Shown here: positions 43,456 to 52,850 of the stretch, piece after piece | How the letters are laid out: each line of letters starts with the position of its first letter | Numbering within the stretch: position 1 is the stretch's first letter | Origin: Mangrovimonas sp. TPBH4 | Lineage (GTDB): Bacteria; Bacteroidota; Bacteroidia; Flavobacteriales; Flavobacteriaceae | Direction of reading: 5' to 3' | Assembly (NCBI RefSeq): GCF_001280505.1 | Contig: NZ_LBIO01000049.1 | Span: forward strand, 124,001-188,000 | Length of the DNA stretch: 64,000 nucleotides | Translations under genes and position numbers: made by a program | The notes under the pieces: model-generated | The model's input: only the letters and a program-made list of their open reading frames with translations | What the model was told of the DNA's origin: nothing | Databases searched by the model: none

Positions 43456-44157
43456 TTATTGACCGTAATAGGCATTTTTACCGTGCTTACGCTCGTAGTG
43501 TTTTTTTATTAATGAATCTTTTAATCTTGGTGCGCTTGGGTTGATTTGAAGTGTTAAATAGGCCATTTCTGCCACCACTTCCAGAACCTTACTGTTATAC
43601 ACTGCCTTTGCAGCATCTTTACCCCAAGTAAATGGACCATGGTTTCCAATAAGTACCATTTCCACTTCTTTATGCGAAATGTTCTTATCCTTGAAACAGT
43701 TCAAAATTTGAATTCCCGTGTTGTGCTCATAATTCCCTTCAATAAGGTCGTCGCTCATAGGTGGTGCACAAGGAATATCGGCTGTTAAATGATCGGCGTG
43801 GGTGGTTCCAAAAATAGGAATGTCTCTTTGCGCCTGTGCCCATGACACCGAATAGGTAGCATGTGTATGGGCAATGCCACCGATGTCATCCCAATTTTTA
43901 TACAAGAAGGAATGTGTTTTGGTATCGGAAGAAGGTCTCATTGTTCCTTCCACAATATTGTTGTCGTAATCCAAGATCACAATATCTTCAGGCTTCAAAA
44001 TTTCATACGGCACCCCGCTTGGCTTAATGGCAAATACGCCATTGGCTCTGTCTACAGCACTTACATTCCCGAAAGTGTACACTACAAGGTTCAAGGCATT
44101 CAATTGCATGTTTGCCTCGTAACATTCTTCTTTTAAAGATTTGTACTTAGAACTCAT
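43456..44157 (-). CDS. araD: L-ribulose-5-phosphate 4-epimerase
   Basis: Class II aldolase-family epimerase of 233 residues producing D-xylulose 5-phosphate. Zinc ligands are seen as HTHATYSVSWAQ (about 97), and a third His in IGNHGPFTWG (about 172); the Asp-rich IKPSGVPYE and SSDTKTH elements bind phosphate. Its start ATG shares one base with the araB stop (TAATG), so it is translationally coupled to the kinase. Confidence 0.95.
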   Translation of the reverse strand: MSSKYKSLKEECYEANMQLNALNLVVYTFGNVSAVDRANGVFAIKPSGVPYEILKPEDIVILDYDNNIVEGTMRPSSDTKTHSFLYKNWDDIGGIAHTHATYSVSWAQAQRDIPIFGTTHADHLTADIPCAPPMSDDLIEGNYEHNTGIQILNCFKDKNISHKEVEMVLIGNHGPFTWGKDAAKAVYNSKVLEVVAEMAYLTLQINPSAPRLKDSLIKKHYERKHGKNAYYGQ

Positions 44158-45833
44158 TACTTTTTGGATTTAATGTTAGTTTCAACAAAGGTCGCCAATG
44201 TTTTGTAGGCCTCCATATAATTGGCATACACCTTCACTTGTTCTGTTTGCGGGAAATATTCTGCTTCAAAGTCACTTCCCATGACTTTACTAGCTTCAAT
44301 TACGTTTGGATATAAACCTGCAGCTACAGCAGCATAAATGGCAGCCCCCAAAGCTGGTGCTTGGTCTGATTCGGCCACTTTAATAGGCATATTCAAAACG
44401 TTGGCCAAAGTTTGCATGATGAAAGGCGACTTTCTTGCCACGCCTCCAATTCCGATAACAGATTCTATTTTTACGCCTTCGCTCTCAAAACGATCCACGA
44501 TCATTTTGGAACCAAAACAAATAGAATTCACCAAAGCCTTGAAGATATGAGGCGCTTTTGTTCCCAAGGAAATTCCAGAGATGGCACTTTTCAACTCTTG
44601 GTTGGCATCTGGAGTTCTTCTTCCGTTTACCCAATCCAATGCAATTGGAATGGCTTCTGAAATTGGAATTCTCTCCGCCTGTTCTGCTAAAGTACGAATG
44701 AACTTAGCTTCAATTTCATCCTTTAGGGATTGTTTTTGCTCATCGTTCAACATTTTTGAAGTCATGACCAAATTATCTATAGGCCAAGACAACACATCTT
44801 TGAACCAAGCCAACACATCCCCAAAAGCAGACTGACCAGCTTCCAAACCAATCATGCCTGGAATTACCGAACCATCTACTTGTCCACAAATTCCTTTTAC
44901 ACAGTTATCCCCAATCACTTCACGAGGTGATACCATGATATCGCAAGTAGAGGTTCCCATAACGCGTACCAACGCATTATTGTCAACCTTAGCTCCCACC
45001 GCACCAGAGTGTGCATCGAAAGTACCCACAGCAATTACTGTTTTAGTTGACAGACCTAATTTAGCGGCCCACTCTTCATTAAGGTGACCAGCAATATCGT
45101 CGGACGTAAAGGTTTCTGTATATAAATTATCTTTTAAATCGGCTAAATATGGATCCAATTGCCCTAAGAATTCCTTAGCAGGCAATCCTCCCCAACTCTC
45201 ATGCCACATCGCTTTATGCCCTGCGGCACAACGGCTTCTTTTAAACGTATTTAAATCTTTGTTATCGGCCAGTAAGTAAGTGATATAGTCACAATGCTCC
45301 ATCCAAGTGTAAGCCTGCTCTTTTACTGCCTTATCTTCTCTGGCGATATGTAATATTTTTGCCCAGAACCATTCAGAAGAGTAAATACCTCCTTCAAATT
45401 TGGTATAGTCTTCACCTCCCCAAGTTCTGGCCAATTCATTAATTTCGTTGGCTTCGTTAACAGAGGTATGATCTTTCCAAAGTACCATCATGGCATTTGG
45501 ATTTTCTGCGAACCCATCAACCAATGCCAATGGCGTTCCCTCGGCTGTTAAAGGCATAGGTGACGACCCTGTAGTATCGATACAAATTCCAACTACAGCT
45601 TCTGGCTTCACGTCACTTTGCTGCATTACAGAAGTAATGGTATGTTCCAACCCTTCTATATGATCCAAAGGGTGCTGCCTAAACTGATTAATTCCTGCAT
45701 TACAATATTTTTGTTCCTTCCATCGTGGATACCAAAATACTTCTGAAGCCAATTCGGCCCCGTTTTGTGTATCAATCAAGACCGCACGAACAGAATCCGA
45801 TCCATAATCTAATCCTATAACATATGTTTTCAT
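44157..45833 (-). CDS. araB: Ribulokinase
   Basis: FGGY carbohydrate kinase of 558 residues phosphorylating L-ribulose. N-terminal IGLDYGSDSVRAVLID is the ATPase phosphate 1 loop; CIDTTGSSPMPL and GTFDAHSGAVGA (catalytic Asp) follow; GIGGVARKSPFIMQTLANVL is the C-terminal adenosine region, given here in parts GIGGVARKS and FIMQTLANVL. First gene of araBDA-galM-symporter. Its promoter (-7 TATCTTTG at 45859-45866) lies under a palindromic AraR site. Confidence 0.95.
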   Translation of the reverse strand: MKTYVIGLDYGSDSVRAVLIDTQNGAELASEVFWYPRWKEQKYCNAGINQFRQHPLDHIEGLEHTITSVMQQSDVKPEAVVGICIDTTGSSPMPLTAEGTPLALVDGFAENPNAMMVLWKDHTSVNEANEINELARTWGGEDYTKFEGGIYSSEWFWAKILHIAREDKAVKEQAYTWMEHCDYITYLLADNKDLNTFKRSRCAAGHKAMWHESWGGLPAKEFLGQLDPYLADLKDNLYTETFTSDDIAGHLNEEWAAKLGLSTKTVIAVGTFDAHSGAVGAKVDNNALVRVMGTSTCDIMVSPREVIGDNCVKGICGQVDGSVIPGMIGLEAGQSAFGDVLAWFKDVLSWPIDNLVMTSKMLNDEQKQSLKDEIEAKFIRTLAEQAERIPISEAIPIALDWVNGRRTPDANQELKSAISGISLGTKAPHIFKALVNSICFGSKMIVDRFESEGVKIESVIGIGGVARKSPFIMQTLANVLNMPIKVAESDQAPALGAAIYAAVAAGLYPNVIEASKVMGSDFEAEYFPQTEQVKVYANYMEAYKTLATFVETNIKSKK

Positions 45834-45858
45834 CTTAACTTGTTTAGTTGTTTGTATA

Positions 45859-45866
45859 CAAAGATA
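45859..45866 (-). promoter_or_regulatory. -7 element of the araB promoter
   Basis: TATCTTTG on the minus strand, a full match to TAnnTTTG, 25 bases before the araB ATG. The palindrome at 45883-45901 occupies the region where the -33 element is expected. Confidence 0.7.
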
Positions 45867-45882
45867 CGCTTTACATTAAAAT

Positions 45883-45901
45883 AAGTGTATTTTATACACT
45901 T
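45883..45901. promoter_or_regulatory. Candidate AraR operator before araB
   Basis: AAGTGTATTTTATACACTT, perfect six-base arms with a seven-base centre (eight-base arms if A/T ends of the centre are counted). It overlaps the last codons and stop of the upstream GH51 gene (TAA at 45894-45892). Confidence 0.75.
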
Positions 45902-47928
45902 TTAAATTTTAGTTTTAACACATTCAAAGAACTAGGCTCTAATTCTATTTCAAGTTGCCCGTTCTTCAATTCAATTTCATCAATTTTTGGGCTTATTGAT
46001 TTTGGTGATTTAAAGGAATTACTTTGTGTTCTATCCTCATTTTGAAGAACAATCACAGTTCCTTTTTCTTCTAAAGTAGCGTCACCCATATTTAGAGAAA
46101 TACGCTTCCCCTCTTCTGCTGTATTCACCAATTTCACTATCAGCTCATTTGTGTTGACATCCTTTACCACCGAAGCATACAATTGTTCTTGGCCAATTAG
46201 TGGTTGCCCATCCTTGGTAATTTTTAACAAATCTGTTCCAGGATTATTGGCATACAGCTTTTGCACATAATAATTGGGCGTTCCATAAGTTTCCAAATTG
46301 TTAAACCAAATCATATCTGGAGCCCATTGAAATGCATCAATATGCGCCATCAAAGGAGCATAAGATGTTAATTGCACCACATCGGCATTGCGTTCCAATC
46401 CTGTCATGAATGCCGCTTCAGAAAGTGCTGCCAACCAATTATTCTCTTTAGGACCGTCTTCCACGTCTTTGGGATGTGCGGCATACTCTCCAGCAAAGAC
46501 TTTTGGGCCATTTCGGTCATAACTGTCATATCTGTTGGCGTTTTCCAAAAACCATTCTGGAGAACGATAATAATGCTCATCTACAATCTCGGCATTCATT
46601 TTCTTGAGTTCCTCCCAACCATATTCAAATTGGTCTCCATCTGGAAATGGTCCACTACCAGATACTATGATAATCTCAGGATATTTAGCTTTTATAGCCT
46701 TATGAAACACCTTGTAACGCTCAATATAAGCGGGGCCCCATTGCTCATTCCCTACCCCTAAATATTTTAAGTTGAAAGGCTCAGGGTGCCCCATGTCGGA
46801 ACGTAGTTTTCCCCAAGTTGTAGAAGTACTTCCGTTGGCAAATTCTATTAAATCCAAAGCATCTTGAACATAAGGGTCCAAACCATCTATAGGAACCAAC
46901 TCACCTGTGTTAAACTGACAAGCAATTCCGCAACTCAAAATAGGAAGTGGCTCAGCACCTAAATCTTCCGATAGCTGGAAATATTCAAAAAAGCCAACAC
47001 CGAAACTTTGGTAATAATCTGGAGCTGGTTTATGCGCAAACTCAGTATTCCAACGGTTCACCAAAATTTCTCTATCCTCTATATCTCCTACAGTTTTTTT
47101 CCATTGGTAGCGTCGTTCCAAAGTTCTTCCTTCAACAATACAGCCGCCAGGAAACCTTAAAAATCCAGGATTTAAGCCATCCAACAACTCAACGATATCC
47201 TTTCGTAATCCTTTCTTTCTACCTTTCCAAGTATCTTCGGGAAATAAGGATATCATATCCAAATCAATAACCCCAGTACCTTCAAAAGTGATTTTAAGCT
47301 GGGCGTTCATTTGGGTTTGATTGGCCATTAATTGTCCTTCATAATTTGTCCAAGAAGTTCCTTTTGCCGCAATGACAGATTCTCCTAAAACTTGGTTTAG
47401 TGAATCTATAAACTGAAACCGAATTTTTTGAATATCCCCACTTACCTTTTTTGCATCTAAAGTCAGGTTGTATTGGGCATCCTTTTTAATCCCCATACCT
47501 CTAAACCCTTCATTGAGCAATTCGTATTTTGGCCCTTTTACCTCAACACGAGCATAGGTTTGATTAGCATTTTCACCTGTATATTTTACAGGACTTAAAT
47601 ACCCTGATTCCGTATTATGACTATGTGTATTACTATTAGGCTCCTTCCAGCCCATTTTTGGATTTAAAAACTCAAACGACCGGTTTTTTACCATTTCGGC
47701 ATAAAGGCCTCCATCGGCAGCAAAGTTGATGTCCTCAAAAAAGATACCGTACATCGTAGGTTGAATTTTGACACCTGTATCATTTAAATCCACCACTAGT
47801 TGTGTAATTTCCTTTGAAGCAATATTTGATTCGAGAATAGACCTATCCTCTACTACCTCCTTGCATCCAAAGAAATTACAAGTTGCCAAGGCAACAAAAA
47901 CTACTGGTTTTAAAACTGTTTTTTTCAT
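45892..47928 (-). CDS. GH51 alpha-L-arabinofuranosidase with N-terminal sandwich domain, lipoprotein
   Basis: GH51-type enzyme of 678 residues with a lipoprotein signal ending FFGC (about Cys22). After QPTMYGIFFEDINFAADGG comes a CBM4-like sandwich (about 95-230) inserted before the TIM barrel. The acid/base Glu is in YLGVGNEQWG (about 395) and the nucleophile Glu is in VFAGEYAAH (about 480). Such enzymes release arabinofuranose from arabinan branches or arabino-oligosaccharides. It starts 105 bases after the GH43 gene; its 3' end carries the operator for araB. Differs strongly from the second GH51 at 56571, so not a recent duplicate. Confidence 0.88.
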   Translation of the reverse strand: MKKTVLKPVVFVALATCNFFGCKEVVEDRSILESNIASKEITQLVVDLNDTGVKIQPTMYGIFFEDINFAADGGLYAEMVKNRSFEFLNPKMGWKEPNSNTHSHNTESGYLSPVKYTGENANQTYARVEVKGPKYELLNEGFRGMGIKKDAQYNLTLDAKKVSGDIQKIRFQFIDSLNQVLGESVIAAKGTSWTNYEGQLMANQTQMNAQLKITFEGTGVIDLDMISLFPEDTWKGRKKGLRKDIVELLDGLNPGFLRFPGGCIVEGRTLERRYQWKKTVGDIEDREILVNRWNTEFAHKPAPDYYQSFGVGFFEYFQLSEDLGAEPLPILSCGIACQFNTGELVPIDGLDPYVQDALDLIEFANGSTSTTWGKLRSDMGHPEPFNLKYLGVGNEQWGPAYIERYKVFHKAIKAKYPEIIIVSGSGPFPDGDQFEYGWEELKKMNAEIVDEHYYRSPEWFLENANRYDSYDRNGPKVFAGEYAAHPKDVEDGPKENNWLAALSEAAFMTGLERNADVVQLTSYAPLMAHIDAFQWAPDMIWFNNLETYGTPNYYVQKLYANNPGTDLLKITKDGQPLIGQEQLYASVVKDVNTNELIVKLVNTAEEGKRISLNMGDATLEEKGTVIVLQNEDRTQSNSFKSPKSISPKIDEIELKNGQLEIELEPSSLNVLKLKFKSV

Positions 47929-48033
47929 TTAAAAGCTTGCAAATAATTTATGCATCAAAATTCAATAAATTTTATGCCAACCATGGATGGTAATCGTTCA
48001 TCCTAGTGACACTATTCAACCAAAAGTCAAAAT

Positions 48034-49044
48034 TTAATACAATTCAAAAAGCGGCTTTCCATTGTCGTCATAACTCACCTCCAACATTCTAGCATGTCGG
48101 TTTGGATCATATAATGGATCAGCAACAATCTCCTCCAAAGGTCTCGTATCAGTTTTCGGAACCACTGTAGGATCGCCAACGGCATTTTCATAATCCCTGG
48201 CGTGATAGATGCACAGCGGCGTTGTATCATCTTCTGCCACGGTAAAGCAATTATGTCCGGGACCAAAAATTTTCTTGTCGTAATTGGTTTCCAATACCGG
48301 GTATCTGGTTTTGGTCCATGAATTTCTATCCAATAAATCAGCAGTTTCATCGGCTTCCATATAACCCATACAATAACAGGCGCCAGTAGCACTAGCCGAA
48401 AAGGTGATAAATATTTTACCGTTGTGCTTTAAAACCGCTGGTCCTTCGTTCACCCAAAAGCCAATACGCTCCCAATCGTAATCTGGCGTGGTCAGCATGA
48501 ACTGCGTTGTTTTAAGTTTGATTGGCGATTCCATTTCTGCCAAATACAAATTGGACGCCGCAAATTGACCTCCTGTTTTTTCAGCCCAACAGAAATAACG
48601 CTTACCATTATTTTCAAACACGGTACCATCCAATGAAAAGTCGATGAATGATTTCTCGTCACAATCAGCCGCTTGCATCATCCCCAATTCAATCCATTCA
48701 TCCTTAAGAGGGTCTTGACCTGTACATTCCAAAACATAAGGTCGCAATGCCCAGATATCCTCTTCTTCACTGGCCGCAAAATACACATACCATTTCCCAT
48801 CCAAATAATGAACCTCAGGCGCCCAAATATGACGGCTCATTGGTCCACTTTCATGCTTGAACCAAACATCAAAGGTTTCTGCATTCTGCAATTCAGCAAT
48901 AGTTTTCGCTCTTCTAAGTTCAATACGATCATAGGTTGGCACAGACCCCGTAAAATAGTAATAACCATCCGTGTGCTTATAGATAAACGGGTCGGCACGT
49001 TGTTCTACAATCGGAGCATTTTTTTCAGAACTCTCCATCTTCAT
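48034..49044 (-). CDS. GH43 exo-alpha-1,5-L-arabinofuranosidase-like, no signal peptide
   Basis: GH43 five-bladed propeller of 336 residues resembling subfamily 26. The family residues are visible: Asp base in QRADPFIYKH, Asp pKa modulator in KSFIDFSLDGTVF, Glu acid in VNEGPAVLKH. ELRRAKTIAEL near residue 42 is typical of the exo-1,5-arabinanase subgroup. There is no N-terminal hydrophobic segment (MKMESSEKNAP), so it is cytoplasmic and would act on short arabino-oligosaccharides imported by the GPH transporter encoded two bases upstream. Confidence 0.85.
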   Translation of the reverse strand: MKMESSEKNAPIVEQRADPFIYKHTDGYYYFTGSVPTYDRIELRRAKTIAELQNAETFDVWFKHESGPMSRHIWAPEVHYLDGKWYVYFAASEEEDIWALRPYVLECTGQDPLKDEWIELGMMQAADCDEKSFIDFSLDGTVFENNGKRYFCWAEKTGGQFAASNLYLAEMESPIKLKTTQFMLTTPDYDWERIGFWVNEGPAVLKHNGKIFITFSASATGACYCMGYMEADETADLLDRNSWTKTRYPVLETNYDKKIFGPGHNCFTVAEDDTTPLCIYHARDYENAVGDPTVVPKTDTRPLEEIVADPLYDPNRHARMLEVSYDDNGKPLFELY

Positions 49045-49046
49045 TG

Positions 49047-50390
49047 TTATATATTTAATTTCTTTTTAATTGTTTCGTAATATGAATCGGTGATTTTATA
49101 GCGGAACATCATACCTCCCATAATGACATGGAAGATTCCTGGAATTACCGTCAGCATCAAGGCGATTCCCCAAAGGGCGAATTCCGTTTGAGATTCTGCT
49201 TTTGGTACATATTCGAAGAAATCCAACATATACCCTACCGCAGCTCCGGCGATTCCCATTCCTAATTTTTGAGCGAAGGAAATTCCTCCAAAGGCCAAAC
49301 CAGATACACGTTTACCAGATTCGGCATGCCCATAATCCACTGCTTCTGCAATAGCCGACCAAAATACAGGTGCATGTAAATCGACTACAAAAGACAAGAT
49401 GAAATACAGTACATAAGCCATTACAAGGTTCCCTGGCTGTACTACCAATAGCATAATAAGACTAATCACCCCCACCGCAATTTGGGACCATTTAAATAAT
49501 TTTACTTTACAGTATTTTTTTGTGATAAACGTAGAAGCTGGCATTGCCAAAATCGCCGCCGCGACACCTGTTGCCATAAATGACGATTGCACACTAGCAT
49601 CACCACCCAGGAAATATTTAGCATAAAAAATGGCTACTGAATTACGGATTACATACCCCACAGTACCGAAGAAACATACTCCAAATAAAAGCGTCCACTG
49701 ACCATTTTTCAACAGTATCTGAAACTGCTCTTTCAAAGGTTTGTCTTCTACCACATGTTCTACACGTTCTCTAGTGGTAAAGAAGCTAAACAAGAACAAA
49801 AGGGTTCCCAACAGCGCCATTAACCCCATGGCCAATTGATAGCCTCTACCCAAATCGTCTTTTCCAAACTTCTCCGCCAAAATAGGCACGACGATAGACA
49901 CCAAGAAGGCCGCAACCTTTGCAAAGAACAATCGGTAACCATTAGCCGACAAACGTTCCTGAGGGTCACTGGTCAATACCCCAATTAAAGAGATATACGG
50001 AATTGTTACCGAAGTAAACATAATCGTCACAAATATGTACGTGATGTAGGCATAGATCATTTTACCAGCATAATCAAAATCAGGTGTTGTAAAGGTTAGA
50101 AACACCGAAATCCCAAAAGGTACCGCCAAGAACAAAAAGTAATGCCTGTAGCGTCCCCATTTAGTCGTAAACTTATCGGTGATCAATCCCATTAAAGGGT
50201 CGGTAACGGCATCAATTAATCGTACCAATAAAAACAATAAGGCCATGTCCTTAGGCTTCAACCCAAACACATCGGTATAAAAGAAGGTAATGATAAGGAA
50301 CATGGAAGATATCACAACGTTTACCGCTGCGTCTCCAGAGCCATATCCAATTTTTTCTAGTAGGCTTAATTTTTGATTTTCTGATTTCAT
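49047..50390 (-). CDS. GPH-family (MFS) glycoside/cation transporter
   Basis: Inner-membrane transporter of 447 residues with 12 predicted helices, of the glycoside-pentoside-hexuronide family. Signatures include KIGYGSGDAAVNVV near the N-terminus, LIDAVTDPLMGLITDKFTTKWGRYRHYFL (parts DAVTDPLMG and KWGRYRHYF) after helix 2, and the CFFGTVGYVIRNSVAIFY mid-section. Its placement between GH43 genes, one cytoplasmic, suggests uptake of arabino-oligosaccharides in symport with H+ or Na+, complementing the monosaccharide symporter at 39108. Confidence 0.88.
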   Translation of the reverse strand: MKSENQKLSLLEKIGYGSGDAAVNVVISSMFLIITFFYTDVFGLKPKDMALLFLLVRLIDAVTDPLMGLITDKFTTKWGRYRHYFLFLAVPFGISVFLTFTTPDFDYAGKMIYAYITYIFVTIMFTSVTIPYISLIGVLTSDPQERLSANGYRLFFAKVAAFLVSIVVPILAEKFGKDDLGRGYQLAMGLMALLGTLLFLFSFFTTRERVEHVVEDKPLKEQFQILLKNGQWTLLFGVCFFGTVGYVIRNSVAIFYAKYFLGGDASVQSSFMATGVAAAILAMPASTFITKKYCKVKLFKWSQIAVGVISLIMLLVVQPGNLVMAYVLYFILSFVVDLHAPVFWSAIAEAVDYGHAESGKRVSGLAFGGISFAQKLGMGIAGAAVGYMLDFFEYVPKAESQTEFALWGIALMLTVIPGIFHVIMGGMMFRYKITDSYYETIKKKLNI

Positions 50391-50473
50391 ATGGTCTTTT
50401 TCAAAATGCTATTTCTAGCAGTGAGGGACAATTTTCATTGAACTCTATTAGCAATTATTTTTTATTTTTCTTT

Positions 50474-52849
50474 TTACTTCTCTGATTGTGAAGCCGAAAT
50501 ACGCATTAAACGTACCCCATAAATCCCTGCGGTGGTCGAATTTTCATCGGCTTGAAAACGCACCTCCAAAAGTTCGTTGTCTTTCACAAGACTTTCTGGA
50601 AGCTCATAATCCACTTCAAAAAACGTATTGCCTTTATTTCCTGTTAGTTTAGTATTGGCAATAGTCTGTCCATTCACACTAATCTTAAAATTCCTATTAG
50701 CGTCCAACCCAAAATAGGTGATGCGTAAGGCTTTGGCTTCAGCCTCCTTATTTTTCAGCTCGTAACTAAACCAACCTGATGCATCGCGCCAGTGACGGTT
50801 TTGGTTCACTCCAGAATTGGAACGCTCTGATTTAAAACCATGATCTGACTCCGGTTGCTGTTCTCCAGGTGCGACATAGTCCAAAGTGATGGAACGCAAA
50901 TAGGCTTCGGCTTTCTCCTTTTCAGCCAACTCCTGTTGCATTTGCTCTAGGCCTTCAGGTGTTTCATTTTTTAAATAAATAGCATAGCGCTTTTCATGGA
51001 TTTTATAAAATGGCTGAAGAACCAAATCCTTATAGGCTTCAGGATAAACAAGGCCTTCCACTGTAAATTGAAGCGGCTTTCCTTGAACCGGATTTATTTT
51101 CGATAGGATATTCTCTCCTTTTTTTGCTAAAAACATTGGGGCTTCCGTCATTGGTAAAAACGGGCCATGGGCAATATGGCCTCCACGACTATCATCGGCA
51201 AACAAACCATCTTGATGGTCCTCTCCCGTTACCGCAGCCAATACAATAGGCCCATATTTTACAGACACATAACCTGACTGATCAGGGATTTGCTCCAAAC
51301 TTAAATGCATCGGCAATTCCATGGTGATGCGGTCACCTGATTTCCATTTTCTATAAATTGGAATATAAGAACCAGGAGTTCCTTCAACCTCCATAGATTT
51401 TCCATTCACCGAAATCTTTAAAGCTCCAGCTGCCACCCATTGCGGATATCGCAACATCAAGGTAGCTTTTCTTGCTTTTTTACTCTCCCAAAGCAAAGTT
51501 GTAGAACCTTCCTCCGGAAAGTTGGTTTCTTGTGTAATGTTAGCCTGTTGCGCTTCCCAATTTACTTTGGAAGGCATGAAAAGATTCACGTAAAGTGTAT
51601 CTTCGGTTTTGGCATAAATCAGTTCATTGTATTTAGTATGATTTTCCATTCCAGAGCCCACACAACACCAAAAACTGGTTTCCGGTTGCGAGTACACGCG
51701 GTAATGCCCCGGACGCATTGGTGTGAAATACACAAAACCTCCCTTAGGATTTTGAGAGGACAAAATATGATTGTAAAGACCTCGTTCGTAAAAATCGATA
51801 TACGCTTCGTTGGCGGTATCCTCAAACAAAAGCTTGCTCAACTTTAGCATATTGTAGGTGTTACAGGTCTCAGGTCCCTCTTGACTACTTAGCACATCGC
51901 TAAAATCATCGATTGGGTTAAAATGTTCCCGAACACTGTTCCCGCCTATGCTTAGAGTGCGCTCCTTAGTAACATTGTTGTAAAAGTTGAAAGCTGCATC
52001 ATGGTAAGTAGCGTCATGATCTAACTGTGAAATACGCTCGAACCCTATAAATTTTGGAATCTGCGTATTGGCATGCATGCCTGTTAAAATATCTTTGTTT
52101 TCTGCCAGTGGCTCTAACAAGGCTTTTTCTGAAAAGCGCTTTGCCAACTGCAAATATTTTGTTTCCCCTGTAATGTGGTACAGCTCTGCGAAAACTTCAT
52201 TCAATCCCCCATGTTCGGAACGCAACACATCTTGTACCTGCGCCTCAGATAGGTTTTTGGTAACTCCAATAAACCAATCGGTCAAATCTATCAACATGGT
52301 TTTGGCTTGAGGTTTTTGGGCATATACCCAAGCATCCTTTAAGCCTGCAAAGGTTTTATGGATGTTATAAAGTGGGACCCATTTATCGTTCAAACTGAAA
52401 CTTCCTGCATTGATGTGTCCATTTTCAATTTCGGACCATAGGGCTTTACTGCCTGGGATTCCACCAATGTACCCATTGCCGTTTGCCTGTTGTACATTGT
52501 GCAATTCGAACAGCACATAATCTATCAATTCGTTGGCTTTTGCGTCATTTGTGGAGGCGTAATACATGGACAAAGCCGACAAATAATGCCCGAAGGTATG
52601 GCCATCCAATCCTGTATTTTCCCAATTGGTATAAGATGGCGCTTTAGGCTCCAAACCTGCTTCCCTAAGAAATGGCGACAGCAATCTATCTGGGTTTAAC
52701 TGTTGTATATAATTAAAATCAGTTTCTGCGGCTTCCTTAAATACACCGGAAGTCACAGAAACTTGATTTAAGGGGAATAGGTTTACCGCTTCTTGTGCCG
52801 TAGCAGTAAGCGTGCAAATAATTCCCAAACTTGCTATTAATGATTTCAT
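50474..52849 (-). CDS. GH127 beta-L-arabinofuranosidase
   Basis: GH127 enzyme of 791 residues with a signal peptide ending TATAQ (about 19). The zinc/nucleophile set of the family is complete: Glu327 and Cys329 in GPETCNTYN, and Cys395-Cys396 in FWCCVGSG, matching Glu338, Cys340, Cys417 and Cys418 of Bifidobacterium HypBA1. An (alpha/alpha)6 barrel (to about 440) is followed by sandwich domains, and the last 140 residues add an extra domain. It releases beta-L-arabinofuranose, found in plant glycoproteins and some pectic side chains, so the locus covers more than alpha-linked arabinan. Confidence 0.9.
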   Translation of the reverse strand: MKSLIASLGIICTLTATAQEAVNLFPLNQVSVTSGVFKEAAETDFNYIQQLNPDRLLSPFLREAGLEPKAPSYTNWENTGLDGHTFGHYLSALSMYYASTNDAKANELIDYVLFELHNVQQANGNGYIGGIPGSKALWSEIENGHINAGSFSLNDKWVPLYNIHKTFAGLKDAWVYAQKPQAKTMLIDLTDWFIGVTKNLSEAQVQDVLRSEHGGLNEVFAELYHITGETKYLQLAKRFSEKALLEPLAENKDILTGMHANTQIPKFIGFERISQLDHDATYHDAAFNFYNNVTKERTLSIGGNSVREHFNPIDDFSDVLSSQEGPETCNTYNMLKLSKLLFEDTANEAYIDFYERGLYNHILSSQNPKGGFVYFTPMRPGHYRVYSQPETSFWCCVGSGMENHTKYNELIYAKTEDTLYVNLFMPSKVNWEAQQANITQETNFPEEGSTTLLWESKKARKATLMLRYPQWVAAGALKISVNGKSMEVEGTPGSYIPIYRKWKSGDRITMELPMHLSLEQIPDQSGYVSVKYGPIVLAAVTGEDHQDGLFADDSRGGHIAHGPFLPMTEAPMFLAKKGENILSKINPVQGKPLQFTVEGLVYPEAYKDLVLQPFYKIHEKRYAIYLKNETPEGLEQMQQELAEKEKAEAYLRSITLDYVAPGEQQPESDHGFKSERSNSGVNQNRHWRDASGWFSYELKNKEAEAKALRITYFGLDANRNFKISVNGQTIANTKLTGNKGNTFFEVDYELPESLVKDNELLEVRFQADENSTTAGIYGVRLMRISASQSEK

Positions 52850-52850
52850 G

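Noticed and set aside
48004-48014. TAGTGACACTA palindrome between GH43 and GH51
   Set aside because: Shares AGTG/CACT with the AraR site but has a one-base centre instead of seven, so it is not the same operator geometry.
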